From Litchfieldia alkalitelluris (GTDB lineage: Bacteria > Bacillota > Bacilli > Bacillales > Bacillaceae_L): DNA of 64,000 nt. A program made the translations under genes and the position numbers. The notes beneath the pieces were generated by a model that worked only from the letters and a program-made list of their open reading frames with translations, was not told the DNA's origin and ran no database searches. Location of the stretch: NCBI RefSeq assembly GCF_002019645.1, contig NZ_KV917374.1:2368696-2432695 (forward strand), read 5' to 3'. Shown piece by piece: positions 17,767-28,151 of this stretch; position 1 is the first letter of the stretch, and each line of letters opens with the position of its first letter.

Positions 17767-19038
17767 ATGTCAATTAATATACCGAGAGGAACTCAAGATA
17801 TTCTTCCAGGTGAAGTGGAAAAATGGCAGTACATTGAGAATACCGCGAGAGATGTGTGTAGACGCTTTAATTATAAGGAAATACGTACACCTATTTTTGA
17901 ACATACCGATTTATTTTTACGTAGTGTAGGAGATACAACGGATATTGTGCAAAAGGAGATGTATACATTTACTGATCGTGGAGACCGTAGTTTAACATTA
18001 AGGCCAGAAGGAACAGCAGCGGTTGTTCGTTCATTTGTGGAGCAGAAGCTATTTGGTTTACCTGCTCAACCAACAAAACTATATTATATTGGTCCGATGT
18101 TCCGATATGAACGTCCTCAAGCAGGTCGTTTTCGCCAATTTGTTCAATTTGGTGTGGAAGCATTGGGAAGTAAGGATCCAGCAATTGATGCTGAGGTTAT
18201 TGCGCTTGCGATGGAAGTGTATCAAGCTTTGGGATTGAAAAAGTTAAAGCTTGTGATTAATAGCTTGGGTGATAAAGATAGTCGTACGGCACATCGAGAG
18301 GCCCTAATCAAACACTTTTCTCCAAAAATTGAGGAGTTTTGTGGGGATTGTAAATCACGTTTAGATAAAAATCCTATGAGAATTCTAGATTGTAAAAAAG
18401 ACCGTGATCATGAGCTAATGAAAACTGCGCCATCTATCCTGTCTTACTTAAATGATGAATCTAGAACTTATTTTGAGAAAGTTCAAAGTTATTTAAGTGA
18501 CTTTGGAATTGAGTTTGAGGTTGATCCAGGATTAGTAAGAGGGCTTGATTATTACAACCACACCGCATTTGAAATCATGAGTAATGCTGAGGGCTTTGGA
18601 GCGATAACAACCCTTTGTGGTGGTGGAAGATACAATGGACTTGTTGAAGACATTGGTGGCCCTGATACTCCTGGAATCGGTTTTGCGCTTAGTATTGAGC
18701 GTCTACTTGCTGCATTAGCAGCTGAAGGAATTAAGCTACCTCTTGAGGAAAAAATCGATTGTTATCTTGTAGCACTAGGTGAGAATGCTGGTGATAAGTG
18801 TGTGTCACTGCTCCAGCAGTTACGTAAAGCCGGTGTTAGTGGTGAAAAGGATTATCTTGATCGTAAGGTAAAGGCGCAGTTTAAGTCAGCTGATCGTTTA
18901 AGTGCTAGATTTGTAGGCGTGCTAGGTGATGACGAGCTAGAACGAAATGTGATAAATGTGAAAGATATGACTACTGGTGAACAAGAAGAAGTGATTATTA
19001 CTGATTTTATTAGCTATATAAAAGAAAATTTAAGTTAA
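17767..19038 (+). CDS. hisS: Histidyl-tRNA synthetase
   Basis: 423 residues, class II synthetase starting [16 protein letters not shown]. Motif 1 is near residue 45, motif 2 is [14 protein letters not shown] near 112, the histidine A loop [14 protein letters not shown] lies near 258, and motif 3 is [12 protein letters not shown] near 305. The anticodon-binding domain occupies about 330-423. AGGAGG gives the ATG. First gene of a two-synthetase operon under the T-box. Confidence 0.97.
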   Translation: MSINIPRGTQDILPGEVEKWQYIENTARDVCRRFNYKEIRTPIFEHTDLFLRSVGDTTDIVQKEMYTFTDRGDRSLTLRPEGTAAVVRSFVEQKLFGLPAQPTKLYYIGPMFRYERPQAGRFRQFVQFGVEALGSKDPAIDAEVIALAMEVYQALGLKKLKLVINSLGDKDSRTAHREALIKHFSPKIEEFCGDCKSRLDKNPMRILDCKKDRDHELMKTAPSILSYLNDESRTYFEKVQSYLSDFGIEFEVDPGLVRGLDYYNHTAFEIMSNAEGFGAITTLCGGGRYNGLVEDIGGPDTPGIGFALSIERLLAALAAEGIKLPLEEKIDCYLVALGENAGDKCVSLLQQLRKAGVSGEKDYLDRKVKAQFKSADRLSARFVGVLGDDELERNVINVKDMTTGEQEEVIITDFISYIKENLS

Positions 19039-19051
19039 AGGTGGATAAAAA

Positions 19052-20821
19052 ATGTACGGACGAACGTATTTTTGTGGTGAAGTTCCAGAAACAGCCATTG
19101 GAGAAACAGTAACACTAAAAGGTTGGGTGCAAAAGCGCCGTGATTTAGGTGGACTTATTTTTATTGATTTACGTGATAGAACGGGAATTGTACAGGTTGT
19201 TTTTAATCCTGAAGTATCAGGTGAGGCATTAACAATTGCTGAAGGTATTCGAAATGAATATGTATTAGATATTGAAGGTACGGTTGTCGCTCGTGAAGAA
19301 GGAACGATTAATGAGAATATCTCAACAGGTACGCTTGAAATCAAAGCCAATCAGGTTATTATTTTAAATGCTGCAAAAACACCTCCTTTTAGCATAAGTG
19401 ATAAAACAGAGGTATCAGAGGATGTTCGTTTGAAATATCGTTACTTAGATTTACGACGTAATGTGATGTATGAAACATTTAAAATGCGCCATGATGTAAC
19501 AAAAACAATTCGTAATTACCTAGATGGTGAAGGATTCTTAGATATTGAGACTCCAATCTTAACGAAAAGCACACCAGAAGGAGCTAGAGATTATTTAGTG
19601 CCAAGCCGTGTTCACCCAGGGGAATTTTATGCATTACCACAATCTCCACAATTATTTAAACAGCTTCTTATGGTGGGTGGATTTGAGCGTTATTACCAAG
19701 TAGCACGTTGCTTTAGAGATGAAGACTTACGCGCAGACCGTCAGCCTGAGTTCACACAAATCGATATCGAGACTTCATTTATGAGTCAAGAGGATATTAT
19801 TGCAATGATGGAAGAAATGATGGCAAAAGTAATGAAGGATGCAAAAGGCTTGGATGTAGAAACACCTTTTTCAAGAATTAGCTATGACGATGCAATGAGT
19901 CGTTATGGTTCAGACAAACCTGATACTCGTTTTGAGATGGAGTTAGTTGACCTCTCGGAGATGGTAAAGGATAGTGGATTCAAAGTATTTAGTGGTGCCG
20001 TTCAAAGTGGTGGTCAAGTTAAAGCAATCAATGTAAAAGGTGGGGCTGAAAAGTACTCACGCAAAGATATTGATGCCTTAACTGAATTTGTGAAGGTATA
20101 TGGTGCAAAAGGGTTGGCGTGGCTTAAAGTTGAAGGTGACGAATTAAAAGGGCCAATTGCTAAATTCTTCGAACAAACTGAACAACAATCATTGGTGCAG
20201 CTACTAGGTGGGGAAGCTGGGGACTTGTTCCTGTTTGTAGCAGATAAAAAATCAGTTGTGGCTGATTCTTTAGGCGCTCTTCGATTAAAATTAGCTAAAG
20301 AGCTTAAATTAATTGATGAAACGAAGTTTAACTTCTTATGGGTAACGGAATGGCCATTACTTGAGTACGACGAGGACATGGGCCGCTATTTTGCAGCACA
20401 TCATCCATTCACAATGCCAGCGAGAGAAGACCTACCTCTTTTAGAATCTGATCCAGGTAGTGTAAGAGCTCAAGCGTATGACCTCGTGTTAAATGGATAT
20501 GAGCTTGGTGGAGGGTCTCTTCGTATTTTTGAACGTGATGTGCAAGAAAAAATGTTTAAAATTCTTGGATTTAGTGAAGAAGAAGCTAAGGAGCAGTTTG
20601 GATTCCTGCTTGAGGCGTTTGAATATGGAACACCTCCACATGGTGGGATTGCTCTAGGACTGGACCGCCTAGTAATGCTACTTGCAGGTAGAACAAACCT
20701 ACGTGACACAATCGCATTTCCTAAGACTGCAAGTGCTAGCGATTTATTAACTGATGCACCAGGTGAGGTAAGTGGGGCTCAATTAAAAGATCTACATTTG
20801 TCACTAAATGTTGAAAAATAG
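19052..20821 (+). CDS. aspS: Aspartyl-tRNA synthetase
   Basis: 589 residues. The N-terminal OB-fold anticodon domain (about 1-105) is followed by the class II core with motif 2 [19 protein letters not shown] near 215, a GAD insertion domain (about 300-420) and motif 3 [13 protein letters not shown] near 530. This is the long bacterial type, which in some species is non-discriminating and also charges tRNA-Asn. It lies 13 bases after hisS in the same T-box transcript. The GTGGATAAAA leader is a weak ribosome binding site. Confidence 0.97.
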   Translation: MYGRTYFCGEVPETAIGETVTLKGWVQKRRDLGGLIFIDLRDRTGIVQVVFNPEVSGEALTIAEGIRNEYVLDIEGTVVAREEGTINENISTGTLEIKANQVIILNAAKTPPFSISDKTEVSEDVRLKYRYLDLRRNVMYETFKMRHDVTKTIRNYLDGEGFLDIETPILTKSTPEGARDYLVPSRVHPGEFYALPQSPQLFKQLLMVGGFERYYQVARCFRDEDLRADRQPEFTQIDIETSFMSQEDIIAMMEEMMAKVMKDAKGLDVETPFSRISYDDAMSRYGSDKPDTRFEMELVDLSEMVKDSGFKVFSGAVQSGGQVKAINVKGGAEKYSRKDIDALTEFVKVYGAKGLAWLKVEGDELKGPIAKFFEQTEQQSLVQLLGGEAGDLFLFVADKKSVVADSLGALRLKLAKELKLIDETKFNFLWVTEWPLLEYDEDMGRYFAAHHPFTMPAREDLPLLESDPGSVRAQAYDLVLNGYELGGGSLRIFERDVQEKMFKILGFSEEEAKEQFGFLLEAFEYGTPPHGGIALGLDRLVMLLAGRTNLRDTIAFPKTASASDLLTDAPGEVSGAQLKDLHLSLNVEK

Positions 20822-20893
20822 AAGAAAAATGTGGTTCGAGGAACCTTGAAAACAGCAGTTTTATATGTTATTATTTTGACATAGAATAAGTTA

Positions 20894-21090
20894 ATAAAGT
20901 CCTGATGTGTTCGTCGTATAATCTATTGTTTTGACCGAACAATAAGTTATACGGGAGCTTGGGTTTTCATACTGCATACATGCCTTATCCACCGTGATCA
21001 GAGGACGTATAAATGTTGAAACAGGGCACCCACCTGCGTTTAGCGGGTTCAAAACGAAGACATGACGGCACGATTGGGACCTTTATATTT
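20894..21090 (+). ncRNA. ssrS: 6S RNA (6S-1, bsrA/ssrS type)
   Basis: It lies between aspS and tcdA, where B. subtilis encodes 6S-1 RNA. Conserved blocks AAAGTCCTGATGTGTT at the 5' end, GGGAGCTTGGGTTTT, GGGCACCCACCT, AGCGGGTTCAAAACG and GGGACCTTTAT at the 3' end are visible. The ends pair (ATAAAG-TCC with GGA-CCTTTAT) to close the long helix that mimics an open promoter. 6S RNA binds and holds the sigma-A RNA polymerase in stationary phase. Boundaries are approximate. Confidence 0.9.
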
Positions 21091-21110
21091 TGTTATCTTA
21101 CAATAGTTTG

Positions 21111-21146
21111 CCCTGTGTAGAAATTTTACACAGGGTTTTGTTTTTT
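21111..21146 (+). terminator. Terminator downstream of 6S RNA
   Basis: Stem CCCTGTGTA (21111-21119) / TACACAGGG (21127-21135), then TTTTGTTTTTT. Confidence 0.8.
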
Positions 21147-21339
21147 GTTGTGTGTTTAGCAACATTTGCTACCTAACAACTCGCGATTAAAAAATGTAGA
21201 GGAACCTTAGGATTTTACCGAAAAGTATGATATAGTCAAAATCGGGAAATATAAGCCAATGGCTACTACCGATAACAATACATATAAACAGTTTAATTAG
21301 GTGTTTAACACCGGAATTTTGGGTAATGGAGTGAATAAA

Positions 21340-22107
21340 ATGTTACACCAGTTTTCAAGAAATGAGCTTGCAATTGGGAAGCAAGGTTTAGAAACATTAA
21401 AAAATAGCACAGTTGCAGTCCTTGGAATAGGAGGCGTCGGATCGTTTGCAGCAGAATCATTAGCTCGATCTGGGGTTGGAAGACTCGTATTAGTGGACAA
21501 GGATGATGTTGATATTACCAACGTAAATCGCCAAGTGATTGCGTTATTATCAACAGTTGGACGACCAAAAGTAGACATTATGAAGGAACGCATTGCTGAT
21601 ATTAATACAGAATGTGAAGTCATCGCCTTAAAGATGTTTTATACAGAAGAAACGTATGAACAATTCTTCGGTTATGGAATTGATTATGTGGTTGATGCAT
21701 CGGATACAATTTCTTATAAAATTCATTTAATGAAGGAATGTTTAAAACGAAAAATCCCCATTATTTCAAGCATGGGTGCTGCAAATAAAATGGATCCAAC
21801 AAAATTCAAGATTGCAGATATTTCTAAAACACATACAGATCCAATTGCGAAAGTCATTCGTACTAGACTGCGTAAAGAGGGAATTCGTAAAGGGATTAAT
21901 GTCGTGTTTTCAGATGAAAGTCCGATTGTCATTCGTGAGGAAATCCGTAAAGAAATTGCCAATGACCAAGCAAAAATTCGAAAAGCTAAAATGCCACCTT
22001 CTTCGAATGCATTTGTTCCGTCTGTAGCAGGGTTGATTATGACAAGTCATGTGATGAAGGATTTGCTTAAGGATGTAAAAATTTCAAGGGTAAGTGATGA
22101 AAGATAA
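21340..22107 (+). CDS. tcdA: tRNA threonylcarbamoyladenosine dehydratase (TcdA/CsdL, YrvM)
   Basis: 255 residues from ATG 21340 (GGAG eight bases upstream; the longer frame lacks a site). E1-like ThiF/MoeB fold with the ATP-binding GIGGVGSFAAESLARSG near residue 29, DKDDVDITNVNRQ near 55 and the DASD motif near 115. TcdA uses ATP to cyclise t6A37 to ct6A in ANN-decoding tRNAs. Synteny after aspS/6S RNA matches yrvM. Confidence 0.93.
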   Translation: MLHQFSRNELAIGKQGLETLKNSTVAVLGIGGVGSFAAESLARSGVGRLVLVDKDDVDITNVNRQVIALLSTVGRPKVDIMKERIADINTECEVIALKMFYTEETYEQFFGYGIDYVVDASDTISYKIHLMKECLKRKIPIISSMGAANKMDPTKFKIADISKTHTDPIAKVIRTRLRKEGIRKGINVVFSDESPIVIREEIRKEIANDQAKIRKAKMPPSSNAFVPSVAGLIMTSHVMKDLLKDVKISRVSDER

Positions 22108-22113
22108 ATGATA

Positions 22114-22146
22114 AAAGTCGTCTCAAATTGCTGAGACGGCTTTTTT
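22114..22146 (+). terminator. Terminator after tcdA
   Basis: Stem GTCGTCTCA (22117-22125) / TGAGACGGC (22132-22140), then six T residues. Confidence 0.8.
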
Positions 22147-22264
22147 GAAGATAAGATCGTGCATGAAGACACTAATATATTAAAAAAATAATTTTTGATG
22201 AAAATCAACATGGGGAAGCATTCAAGACTTTGATATTCATCTTTGTTGATTTTTCGCGTAGATA

Positions 22265-22460
22265 GAGGAACTCATAGGCGGAGAAATTCCGGCTAATGTA
22301 TCTAGTTGGGGCTTAAGATTCAATAAGTGGAGAAATTCCGGTTAACTCCTCTAATATATGACTAAATCTAAAGATTAGGTTCATATAAGCGGAAAAACTC
22401 CTGTTATATTTAGGGAAATGTTGATATTTCCCAATTTAAGCGGAATTTATCCGACTGAAA
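22265..22460. repeat. Cluster of four degenerate short palindromes (family C, cluster 2)
   Basis: Motif AAGCGG...TTCCG occurs with starts near 22275, 22325, 22387 and 22438 (intervals 50, 62, 51), the same motif as at 14870-15065. Apart from these the 22147-22580 gap has no gene I can support. Confidence 0.7.
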
Positions 22461-22584
22461 TTCAACCACAGTGAAATCAACATGCCCGGTTTTTCTTAAG
22501 TGAGATTTATTAAATAATCAAGGTATGAAGAAATTACTATTGATTAGAATATAAGGTTTTCTGATTCATTCGTTGATTTATAAA

Positions 22585-22626
22585 CAAAAAATAAAAGGAC
22601 GATCGATGTTTAACTCGATTGCCCTT
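22585..22626 (-). terminator. Terminator of rsfA (minus strand)
   Basis: Minus-strand stem AAGGGCAATCGA / TCGATCGTCCTT with two mismatches, followed by TTTATTTTTTG. Confidence 0.6.
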
Positions 22627-22637
22627 AATAAATTTCT

Positions 22638-23360
22638 CTATTTAGCAATTTGCTCTAAATTACCGTTTTTGTCCATTTTGAAACTTGGTGTATTACGGTC
22701 TTCACCATCTTCAAACATAACCATTCTGCGTGCTCGATCCATGATTTGGACTAAAGCTTGGTAGTCCTCTTGAATCGTATTTTGTTCTTGCGAGAGTTTT
22801 TCAACTCTTTTTTCAAGTTGTTTGTTTTTGGCTAAAAGTTGTTCATTTTCTCTTTTTAATGAATCATTTTCCATTTTTAATATATATGATTGTCTGTCTT
22901 CATTTTGAAGATTTGATAGAAATGTAATACAATCATTCAGTGTAATAGAGTCTTTGTGTACAGATGTGTTAGAAGAGGGTTGATTCACTGGTACTAGTTC
23001 AGTAGAGAATTCTTCGATCTGTTCAAATTGCATTTCAGCTGGCTCTTCAATTATTGTTTGTTGCTGCTCCATATAAATGGGTGTATTAGTCGGAACGACA
23101 GGTGTAGATTCTCTTCTTGCACGGTCGATTGCTCGTTTTCTCTCTTTTCGTTGTCTTTTTGCAATCGCAATCGCTTGATCATAATTTTTTCGTACCTCTG
23201 CATTCCATCTAAAACCACAGGCAGCTGATGTACGATTTAAACGATCTCCAACCTCTTCAAATGCATTTAGCTGTGTTCCACCCTCGCGAATATAGCGTAA
23301 GACTGTTTCTGCTAATAATAAATCGTCTTCATGTGACCACGCATCTTGTCTAACTTTCAT
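22638..23360 (-). CDS. rsfA: RsfA-family prespore transcriptional regulator
   Basis: 240 residues. N-terminal Myb/SANT-like helix-turn-helix (about 1-58: RQDAWSHEDDLLLAETVLRY ... FRWNAEVRKNYD), a variable Glu/Pro-rich middle and a long C-terminal coiled coil (about 160-215, LKRENEQLLAKNKQLEKRVE). RsfA in B. subtilis is made in the forespore and tunes sigma-F dependent genes; YlbO is a close relative, so which paralogue this is remains open. It is not in this position in B. subtilis. Confidence 0.85.
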   Translation of the reverse strand: MKVRQDAWSHEDDLLLAETVLRYIREGGTQLNAFEEVGDRLNRTSAACGFRWNAEVRKNYDQAIAIAKRQRKERKRAIDRARRESTPVVPTNTPIYMEQQQTIIEEPAEMQFEQIEEFSTELVPVNQPSSNTSVHKDSITLNDCITFLSNLQNEDRQSYILKMENDSLKRENEQLLAKNKQLEKRVEKLSQEQNTIQEDYQALVQIMDRARRMVMFEDGEDRNTPSFKMDKNGNLEQIAK

Positions 23361-23599
23361 TCTTTCAACTCCCTAATTTCTTTTCTCGTTATGTATCTAT
23401 CTCTATCATGACCACGAATAGGAGTTTTTATACATATTAGTAGTTTTATAAGAAATACAAATAGAGTCATCTGTAAGAAAAAAATAAATTTTGGCTAAAA
23501 TTGGAACCCTTTGATTTATTGAAACGTATAAACATACATATTATTGATAGTTCTATTAGAATTTTGTTTCTACCTGAAAAATAAAGTGTGATGAGCTTT

Positions 23600-23730
23600 G
23601 CATTCGCTGCAATCCATACCCTTCCGCGGGCGGTGCGGTGACCTCCTCGTCGCTTTTGGCTCCTGCGGGGTCTAACTTTGCCCCCGTGTTTCCCGAAGGA
23701 GTGGCATGGCTCTCCACTCATACCAAGCCC
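23600..23730. repeat. Diverged copy of dispersed element A, inverted
   Basis: In reverse orientation it keeps CTTCCGCGGG, CCTCCTCGTCGCTTTTGGC, TCCTGCGGGGTCT and GGCTCTCCACTCATACC. The remaining part of the 23361-23863 gap shows nothing else. Confidence 0.75.
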
Positions 23731-23863
23731 AAAGCTACTCGATGTTACGAATGTAATTAACATGGAAGTCTAGCTAGTTTAATCTATCTTTAGGTTGCCT
23801 CTTCATAGTTTTAGCTTGAAAAATTATTTACACTTTTACTTTTTATTAAAGGGAGGTTATGAG

Positions 23864-24784
23864 ATGCAGCCAGTACTGCAGTTACAAAATGTTAAGAAAC
23901 AAATCGGTAAAAAAACAATTATTAAAGGAATTTCATTTGATTTGTATCCGGGAGAAGTTTTTGGTTTTTTAGGACCGAATGGGGCAGGGAAGACAACCAC
24001 TATTAGAATGTTAGTAGGCTTGATGTCTATTACCTCTGGTGAGATTCTTGTAAAAGGGCATAACATTTCAAAGAACTTTGAAGAAGCAATTCAGCATATT
24101 GGAGGGATTGTTGAAAACCCAGAAATGTATAAGTTTTTAACAGGCTATCAAAATCTTATCCATTATTCTCGTATGGTAAAAGGATTATCTAAAGAGCGTG
24201 TTCAGGAGGTTATTGAGCTCGTTGGCCTTGAAAAGGTGATAAAAGATAAAGTAAAGACGTATTCCCTTGGTATGAGACAGCGTTTAGGGATTGCTCAAGC
24301 GCTTTTGCATCGTCCTTCAGTATTGATCCTGGATGAACCTACAAATGGACTTGACCCTGCTGGAATTAGAGAAATTCGCGATTATTTACGAAAGCTTGCT
24401 AGAGAAGAAGGACTTTCTGTTATCGTGTCTAGTCATCTACTTTCAGAAATGGAAATGATGTGTGATCGAATTGGAATCATTCAGCATGGTGAGTTAGTAG
24501 GGGTTGAAACAGTTACAGATTTTGTGAATGACTCACTTACTCTAAATGTTTTGTTTACTGTTAATGAGGTAGAAGTGGCTGTAAATGAACTAACAAATCA
24601 ATTCCCAGATCATGATTTTCGGATCTTGGATGGTAAAATTATTGGTTCGCTAGAGTTAGAGAAAATACCTGAGGTGAATGCATTTTTAGTTAGTAAAGGA
24701 ATACACGTTTACGGTATTGGGCAACTATCAAAAAGCTTAGAAGACCGATTCTTAGAGGTTACGGGAGGGAATCAGATTGGTTAA
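23864..24784 (+). CDS. ABC transporter ATP-binding protein (BcrA/CcmA type exporter)
   Basis: 306 residues from ATG 23864, eight bases after GGGAGG. Walker A GPNGAGKTT near 36, signature LGMRQRL near 136, Walker B VLILDEPT near 155, H-loop SSHLLSEME near 185. The C-terminal extension and pairing with an ABC-2 permease fit the bacitracin/lantibiotic-resistance-type exporters (BcrA family), but the substrate is unknown. The stop overlaps the permease start by eight bases, so the two are co-translated. Confidence 0.88.
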   Translation: MQPVLQLQNVKKQIGKKTIIKGISFDLYPGEVFGFLGPNGAGKTTTIRMLVGLMSITSGEILVKGHNISKNFEEAIQHIGGIVENPEMYKFLTGYQNLIHYSRMVKGLSKERVQEVIELVGLEKVIKDKVKTYSLGMRQRLGIAQALLHRPSVLILDEPTNGLDPAGIREIRDYLRKLAREEGLSVIVSSHLLSEMEMMCDRIGIIQHGELVGVETVTDFVNDSLTLNVLFTVNEVEVAVNELTNQFPDHDFRILDGKIIGSLELEKIPEVNAFLVSKGIHVYGIGQLSKSLEDRFLEVTGGNQIG

Positions 24785-25724
24785 TTTAATTTTAAACGAG
24801 AATATGAAAATCTACCGGAAAGTATCAACGTGGATTATGATTGCCCTTCTTCTTATAGCAGTTAGTCTCTTTGGGCTTATTTTAAAAATGGAAGAAAAAG
24901 ATGCTATGAATGAGCCTGATTGGCGCGTTTCGATCGAAGAACAAAATAAACAAATTCAGCAAGATTTGAGTATGGAAGAAGGCATGCCTGAACAATTCAT
25001 TGAAATGCAAGAACGAGCATTACTGGTAAATGAATATCGCCTTGAAAATAATATCCCGCCTCAAACAGAGTCAGTATGGAGTTTCACAAGCGAAGTAGCT
25101 CCTGTAATTTCATTAATCACCTTATTTACGATTATTGTTGGTGCGAGTACTGTAGCATCAGAGTTTTCATGGGGAACCATTAAGCTTTTGTTAATTCGCC
25201 CTGTAAGTCGCTCGAAAATATTATTATCTAAATATCTTTCAACGAATTTGTTTGCATTGCTTTGTCTGTTTATTTTATTTTCATTTTCTTTTCTCGTAGG
25301 TAGTATTTTGTTTGGCTTTAATGGATTTTTAGATCCTTATTTAACGGTACATGATGGAGTAGTCGTCGAAAAATCAATGATCGGCTATGTAATTGGGCAG
25401 TATGGTCTAAGTTCGATTAACTTGGTGATGATGTCTACCTTTGCATTTATGATTTCCACTATTTTCAGAAGCAGTTCTCTGTCTATCGGATTAGCAATCT
25501 TCCTTATGTTTACTGGGGTAAATGTCACTCAGTTTGTTGCAATGAAATATGATTGGGCTAAATATATTTTGTTTGCTAATACAGATCTATCTCAATACTT
25601 GAATGGGATGCCTTTTATTGAAGGAATGACAATGAGCTTCTCAATAATGATGTTAGTGATATATTTTATTATTTTTAATGCGTTATCTTGGATTATTTTT
25701 AACAAAAGAGATGTCTCAGCTTAA
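24777..25724 (+). CDS. ABC-2 type transporter permease
   Basis: 315 residues from TTG 24777 with GGGAGGG eight bases upstream. First helix about 17-36, an extracytoplasmic segment rich in Glu/Gln/Met (about 40-100), then five helices with the ASTVASEFSWGTIKLLLIRP block near 125 that is typical of ABC-2 permeases (COG1277). Partner of the ATPase immediately upstream. Confidence 0.85.
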   Translation: MVNLILNENMKIYRKVSTWIMIALLLIAVSLFGLILKMEEKDAMNEPDWRVSIEEQNKQIQQDLSMEEGMPEQFIEMQERALLVNEYRLENNIPPQTESVWSFTSEVAPVISLITLFTIIVGASTVASEFSWGTIKLLLIRPVSRSKILLSKYLSTNLFALLCLFILFSFSFLVGSILFGFNGFLDPYLTVHDGVVVEKSMIGYVIGQYGLSSINLVMMSTFAFMISTIFRSSSLSIGLAIFLMFTGVNVTQFVAMKYDWAKYILFANTDLSQYLNGMPFIEGMTMSFSIMMLVIYFIIFNALSWIIFNKRDVSA

Positions 25725-25732
25725 ATAGGAGA

Positions 25733-25762
25733 AGAGGGACTCATAATTTTATGGGTCCCTCT
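25733..25762. terminator. Bidirectional terminator between the ABC permease and rarA
   Basis: Stem AGAGGGAC / GTCCCTCT (25733-25740 with 25755-25762), extended by CAT/ATG in the loop. The genes converge here; T runs are weak. Confidence 0.6.
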
Positions 25763-25765
25763 ACG

Positions 25766-27040
25766 TTATTTGCTCAACTTCGATAATTTCTCATATACTG
25801 AAGCAAGGGTTTGTTCAAATTTACTTGTTAATTTCGGAACATAATATTTTCGGTCTTTGATTCGATCTGGTAAGTATTGTTGCTTAATCCAACTATTTTC
25901 ATAGTTATGAGGATAAAGATATTCAATTCCTCTTCCTAGCTTGGCTGCCCCTGAATAATGTGCATCTTTTAGGTGGTCAGGAATCTCTCCCATTTTCCCA
26001 TTTCTAATATCATCAATGGCCGCATCTAGAGCTTTATATGCAGAGTTGGATTTAGGTGACAAACATAATTCAACAACAATATTTGCAAGAGGAATACGCG
26101 CTTCTGGAAACCCTACACGTTCTGCCACCATAATCGCATCTAGGGCTCTCCCTCCGGCTTGTGGATTAGCTAGACCAACATCTTCGTATGCGATGATCAA
26201 TAATCGTCTACTAATACTAACCAAGTCACCGGCTTCAATTAATCTTCCTAGGTAGTGTAGGGCGGCATTCACATCACTACCACGGATTGATTTTTGAAAA
26301 GCGGAAAGTACGTCATAGTGCCCATCGCCATCTTTGTCATGTGCAAAGCTTTTTTTCTGGATACATTCTTCCACCGCAGCTACATCAATAGAAATACTTC
26401 CTTCTTCGTCTTGATCAGTTGAGAGGACAGCAAGTTCAATCGCACTAAGTGCTGAACGTACATCCCCACCACATGCATGTGCAACAAACGATAAAGCTTC
26501 TTCACTGATGTTGATAGGAGTTTCTCCTAGTCCATTTTCTTTATCAGTAATCGCTCTTCTTAATGCTATGATGATTTCATCTGGTGTGAGTGGTTTAAGC
26601 TCGAATATTTGGCACCGACTTCGAATGGCAGGATTTATTGCATGATATGGATTGCTAGTTGTAGCCCCGATTAATGTAACCAGACCACTTTCTAGATGGG
26701 GTAGTAGAAAATCCTGTTTTGCTTTATCTAAGCGATGTACTTCATCTAAAATAAGAATGATTTTTCCCGACATCTTTCCTTCTTCAACAACAATTTCCAT
26801 ATCTTTTTTATTATTTACAACTGCATTTAATGTACGGAAACTTACTTTTGTACTACCTGCAATTGCAGTTGCGATAGAAGTTTTACCTATCCCTGGAGGT
26901 CCGTACAAAATCATCGATGTAAGATGCTTGGCCTTGACCATCCTCGATAATATTTTACCTTCACCAACTAAATGCTGTTGTCCAATAATATCCGTTATTT
27001 TTTTGGGCCGCATCCGAAATGCCAATGGTTTTTTATTCAT
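25766..27040 (-). CDS. rarA: Replication-associated recombination protein A (RarA/MgsA, YrvN)
   Basis: 424 residues, AAA+ clamp-loader-like ATPase. Begins MNKKPLAFRMRPKKITDIIG; Walker A GPPGIGKT at 47-54, Walker B LILDEVHR near 97, sensor GATTSNP near 127. The C-terminal tetramerisation region contains the conserved DGHYDVLSAFQKSIRGSD stretch. RarA acts at stalled replication forks. B. subtilis yrvN is in this neighbourhood (between yrvM and cymR). Confidence 0.93.
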   Translation of the reverse strand: MNKKPLAFRMRPKKITDIIGQQHLVGEGKILSRMVKAKHLTSMILYGPPGIGKTSIATAIAGSTKVSFRTLNAVVNNKKDMEIVVEEGKMSGKIILILDEVHRLDKAKQDFLLPHLESGLVTLIGATTSNPYHAINPAIRSRCQIFELKPLTPDEIIIALRRAITDKENGLGETPINISEEALSFVAHACGGDVRSALSAIELAVLSTDQDEEGSISIDVAAVEECIQKKSFAHDKDGDGHYDVLSAFQKSIRGSDVNAALHYLGRLIEAGDLVSISRRLLIIAYEDVGLANPQAGGRALDAIMVAERVGFPEARIPLANIVVELCLSPKSNSAYKALDAAIDDIRNGKMGEIPDHLKDAHYSGAAKLGRGIEYLYPHNYENSWIKQQYLPDRIKDRKYYVPKLTSKFEQTLASVYEKLSKLSK

Positions 27041-27454
27041 AAAATAACTCCTAATAAATTGTCATGTTAATTTTTACCTTAAGGCTGTTTTCGTAAACTT
27101 TGTTGCTTTTAAAAGGTCTATTGTATTCACTATGAACTAAGTAGAGTGGCATCTTTTCTTCTTAATCGTTAAACCAATATCCTAAAAGAATAGTGTTATC
27201 TTTAAAATAGGTCAATTTGCAACAATCTTTTCAGAAAAGAGTCTTTCTTAATTTCAATTTATCATATAAATAGGTGTTGTTAAAATGTATTAGTTTTGGA
27301 TTTTATGCTATAATGGCAAATGCTTACTCTATTAAAACGGTAAGAAAAGTCAGATTTTCGTTCGTTTTATATAAATAAACAAGATTTTACTCTTTAAATG
27401 TTGTAGCATAAAAATAAATAGAAAATAGACATTGTATTTCAGGAGAGTGGGAAG
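27041..27454. other. Gene-free divergent spacer rarA / YczE-like gene
   Basis: A-T-rich; the only signal I can support is an extended -10 (TGCTATAAT, 27306-27314) pointing right, with no good -35. It would give a leader of about 135 bases for the next gene. Confidence 0.5.
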
Positions 27455-28132
27455 TTGAAGGGACATCATCAGGTTAGTCAGCAGTTGCTAAGATGGGGAA
27501 TTTATTTTAGTGGGTTACTTGTCATGTCATTAGGGATCGTATTGACCATAAAAGCAGACCTAGGTGCATCTCCATGGGATGTATTCCATATTGGTCTTTA
27601 TAAACAACTAGGGTTAACGATCGGAACATGGTCCATCATAGTAGGGTTTGTAATCTTAGGAATAAGCTCTATTGTATCTAAGAAACTGCCACAAGCAGGT
27701 GCGTTGGTGAATATGCTGACGGTTGGCATTTTTATTGATATGTATATGGCGCTTCCTTTTCTTAATACGCCCGATTTTGTAATCGGGAAAATCTTGATGT
27801 TAATAATTGGAATTGTTATAAATGGTTATGGAATGGGCCTTTATATTTCTGCTCGACTTGGAGCAGGACCTAGAGACAGTTTAATGATTGCCCTTACTGA
27901 GAAAATAAAATGGAAAATACAACATATCCGCTCAAGTATGGAGATAATCGTCTTAATTATCGGTTGGATTCTTGGTGGACCCGTATTTATTGGTACTATC
28001 CTTTACTGTTTAGTGATAGGAAATGTAGTAGGCTTTGCATTACCACAATGCACAAAATTAGCAGACCAAATGATGTTTAAAATTGGTAAGACTAAACAAA
28101 GATCAGTTTCAGAAAAACAATTGAGTCATTAA
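27455..28132 (+). CDS. YczE/YyaS/YitT-family integral membrane protein
   Basis: 225 residues, TTG start at 27455 nine bases after AGGAG. Five membrane helices with the YczE signature KADLGASPWDVFHIGLY near 38 and the repeat-like GAGPRDSLMIALTEK near 143, indicating internal pseudo-duplication. YczE is needed for surfactin-type regulation in B. subtilis; the general function of the family is unknown. It lies 19 bases before cymR and may be co-transcribed, but synteny in B. subtilis lacks it here. Confidence 0.82.
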   Translation: MKGHHQVSQQLLRWGIYFSGLLVMSLGIVLTIKADLGASPWDVFHIGLYKQLGLTIGTWSIIVGFVILGISSIVSKKLPQAGALVNMLTVGIFIDMYMALPFLNTPDFVIGKILMLIIGIVINGYGMGLYISARLGAGPRDSLMIALTEKIKWKIQHIRSSMEIIVLIIGWILGGPVFIGTILYCLVIGNVVGFALPQCTKLADQMMFKIGKTKQRSVSEKQLSH

Positions 28133-28151
28133 ATGAAACAGGGGTGTGAGG

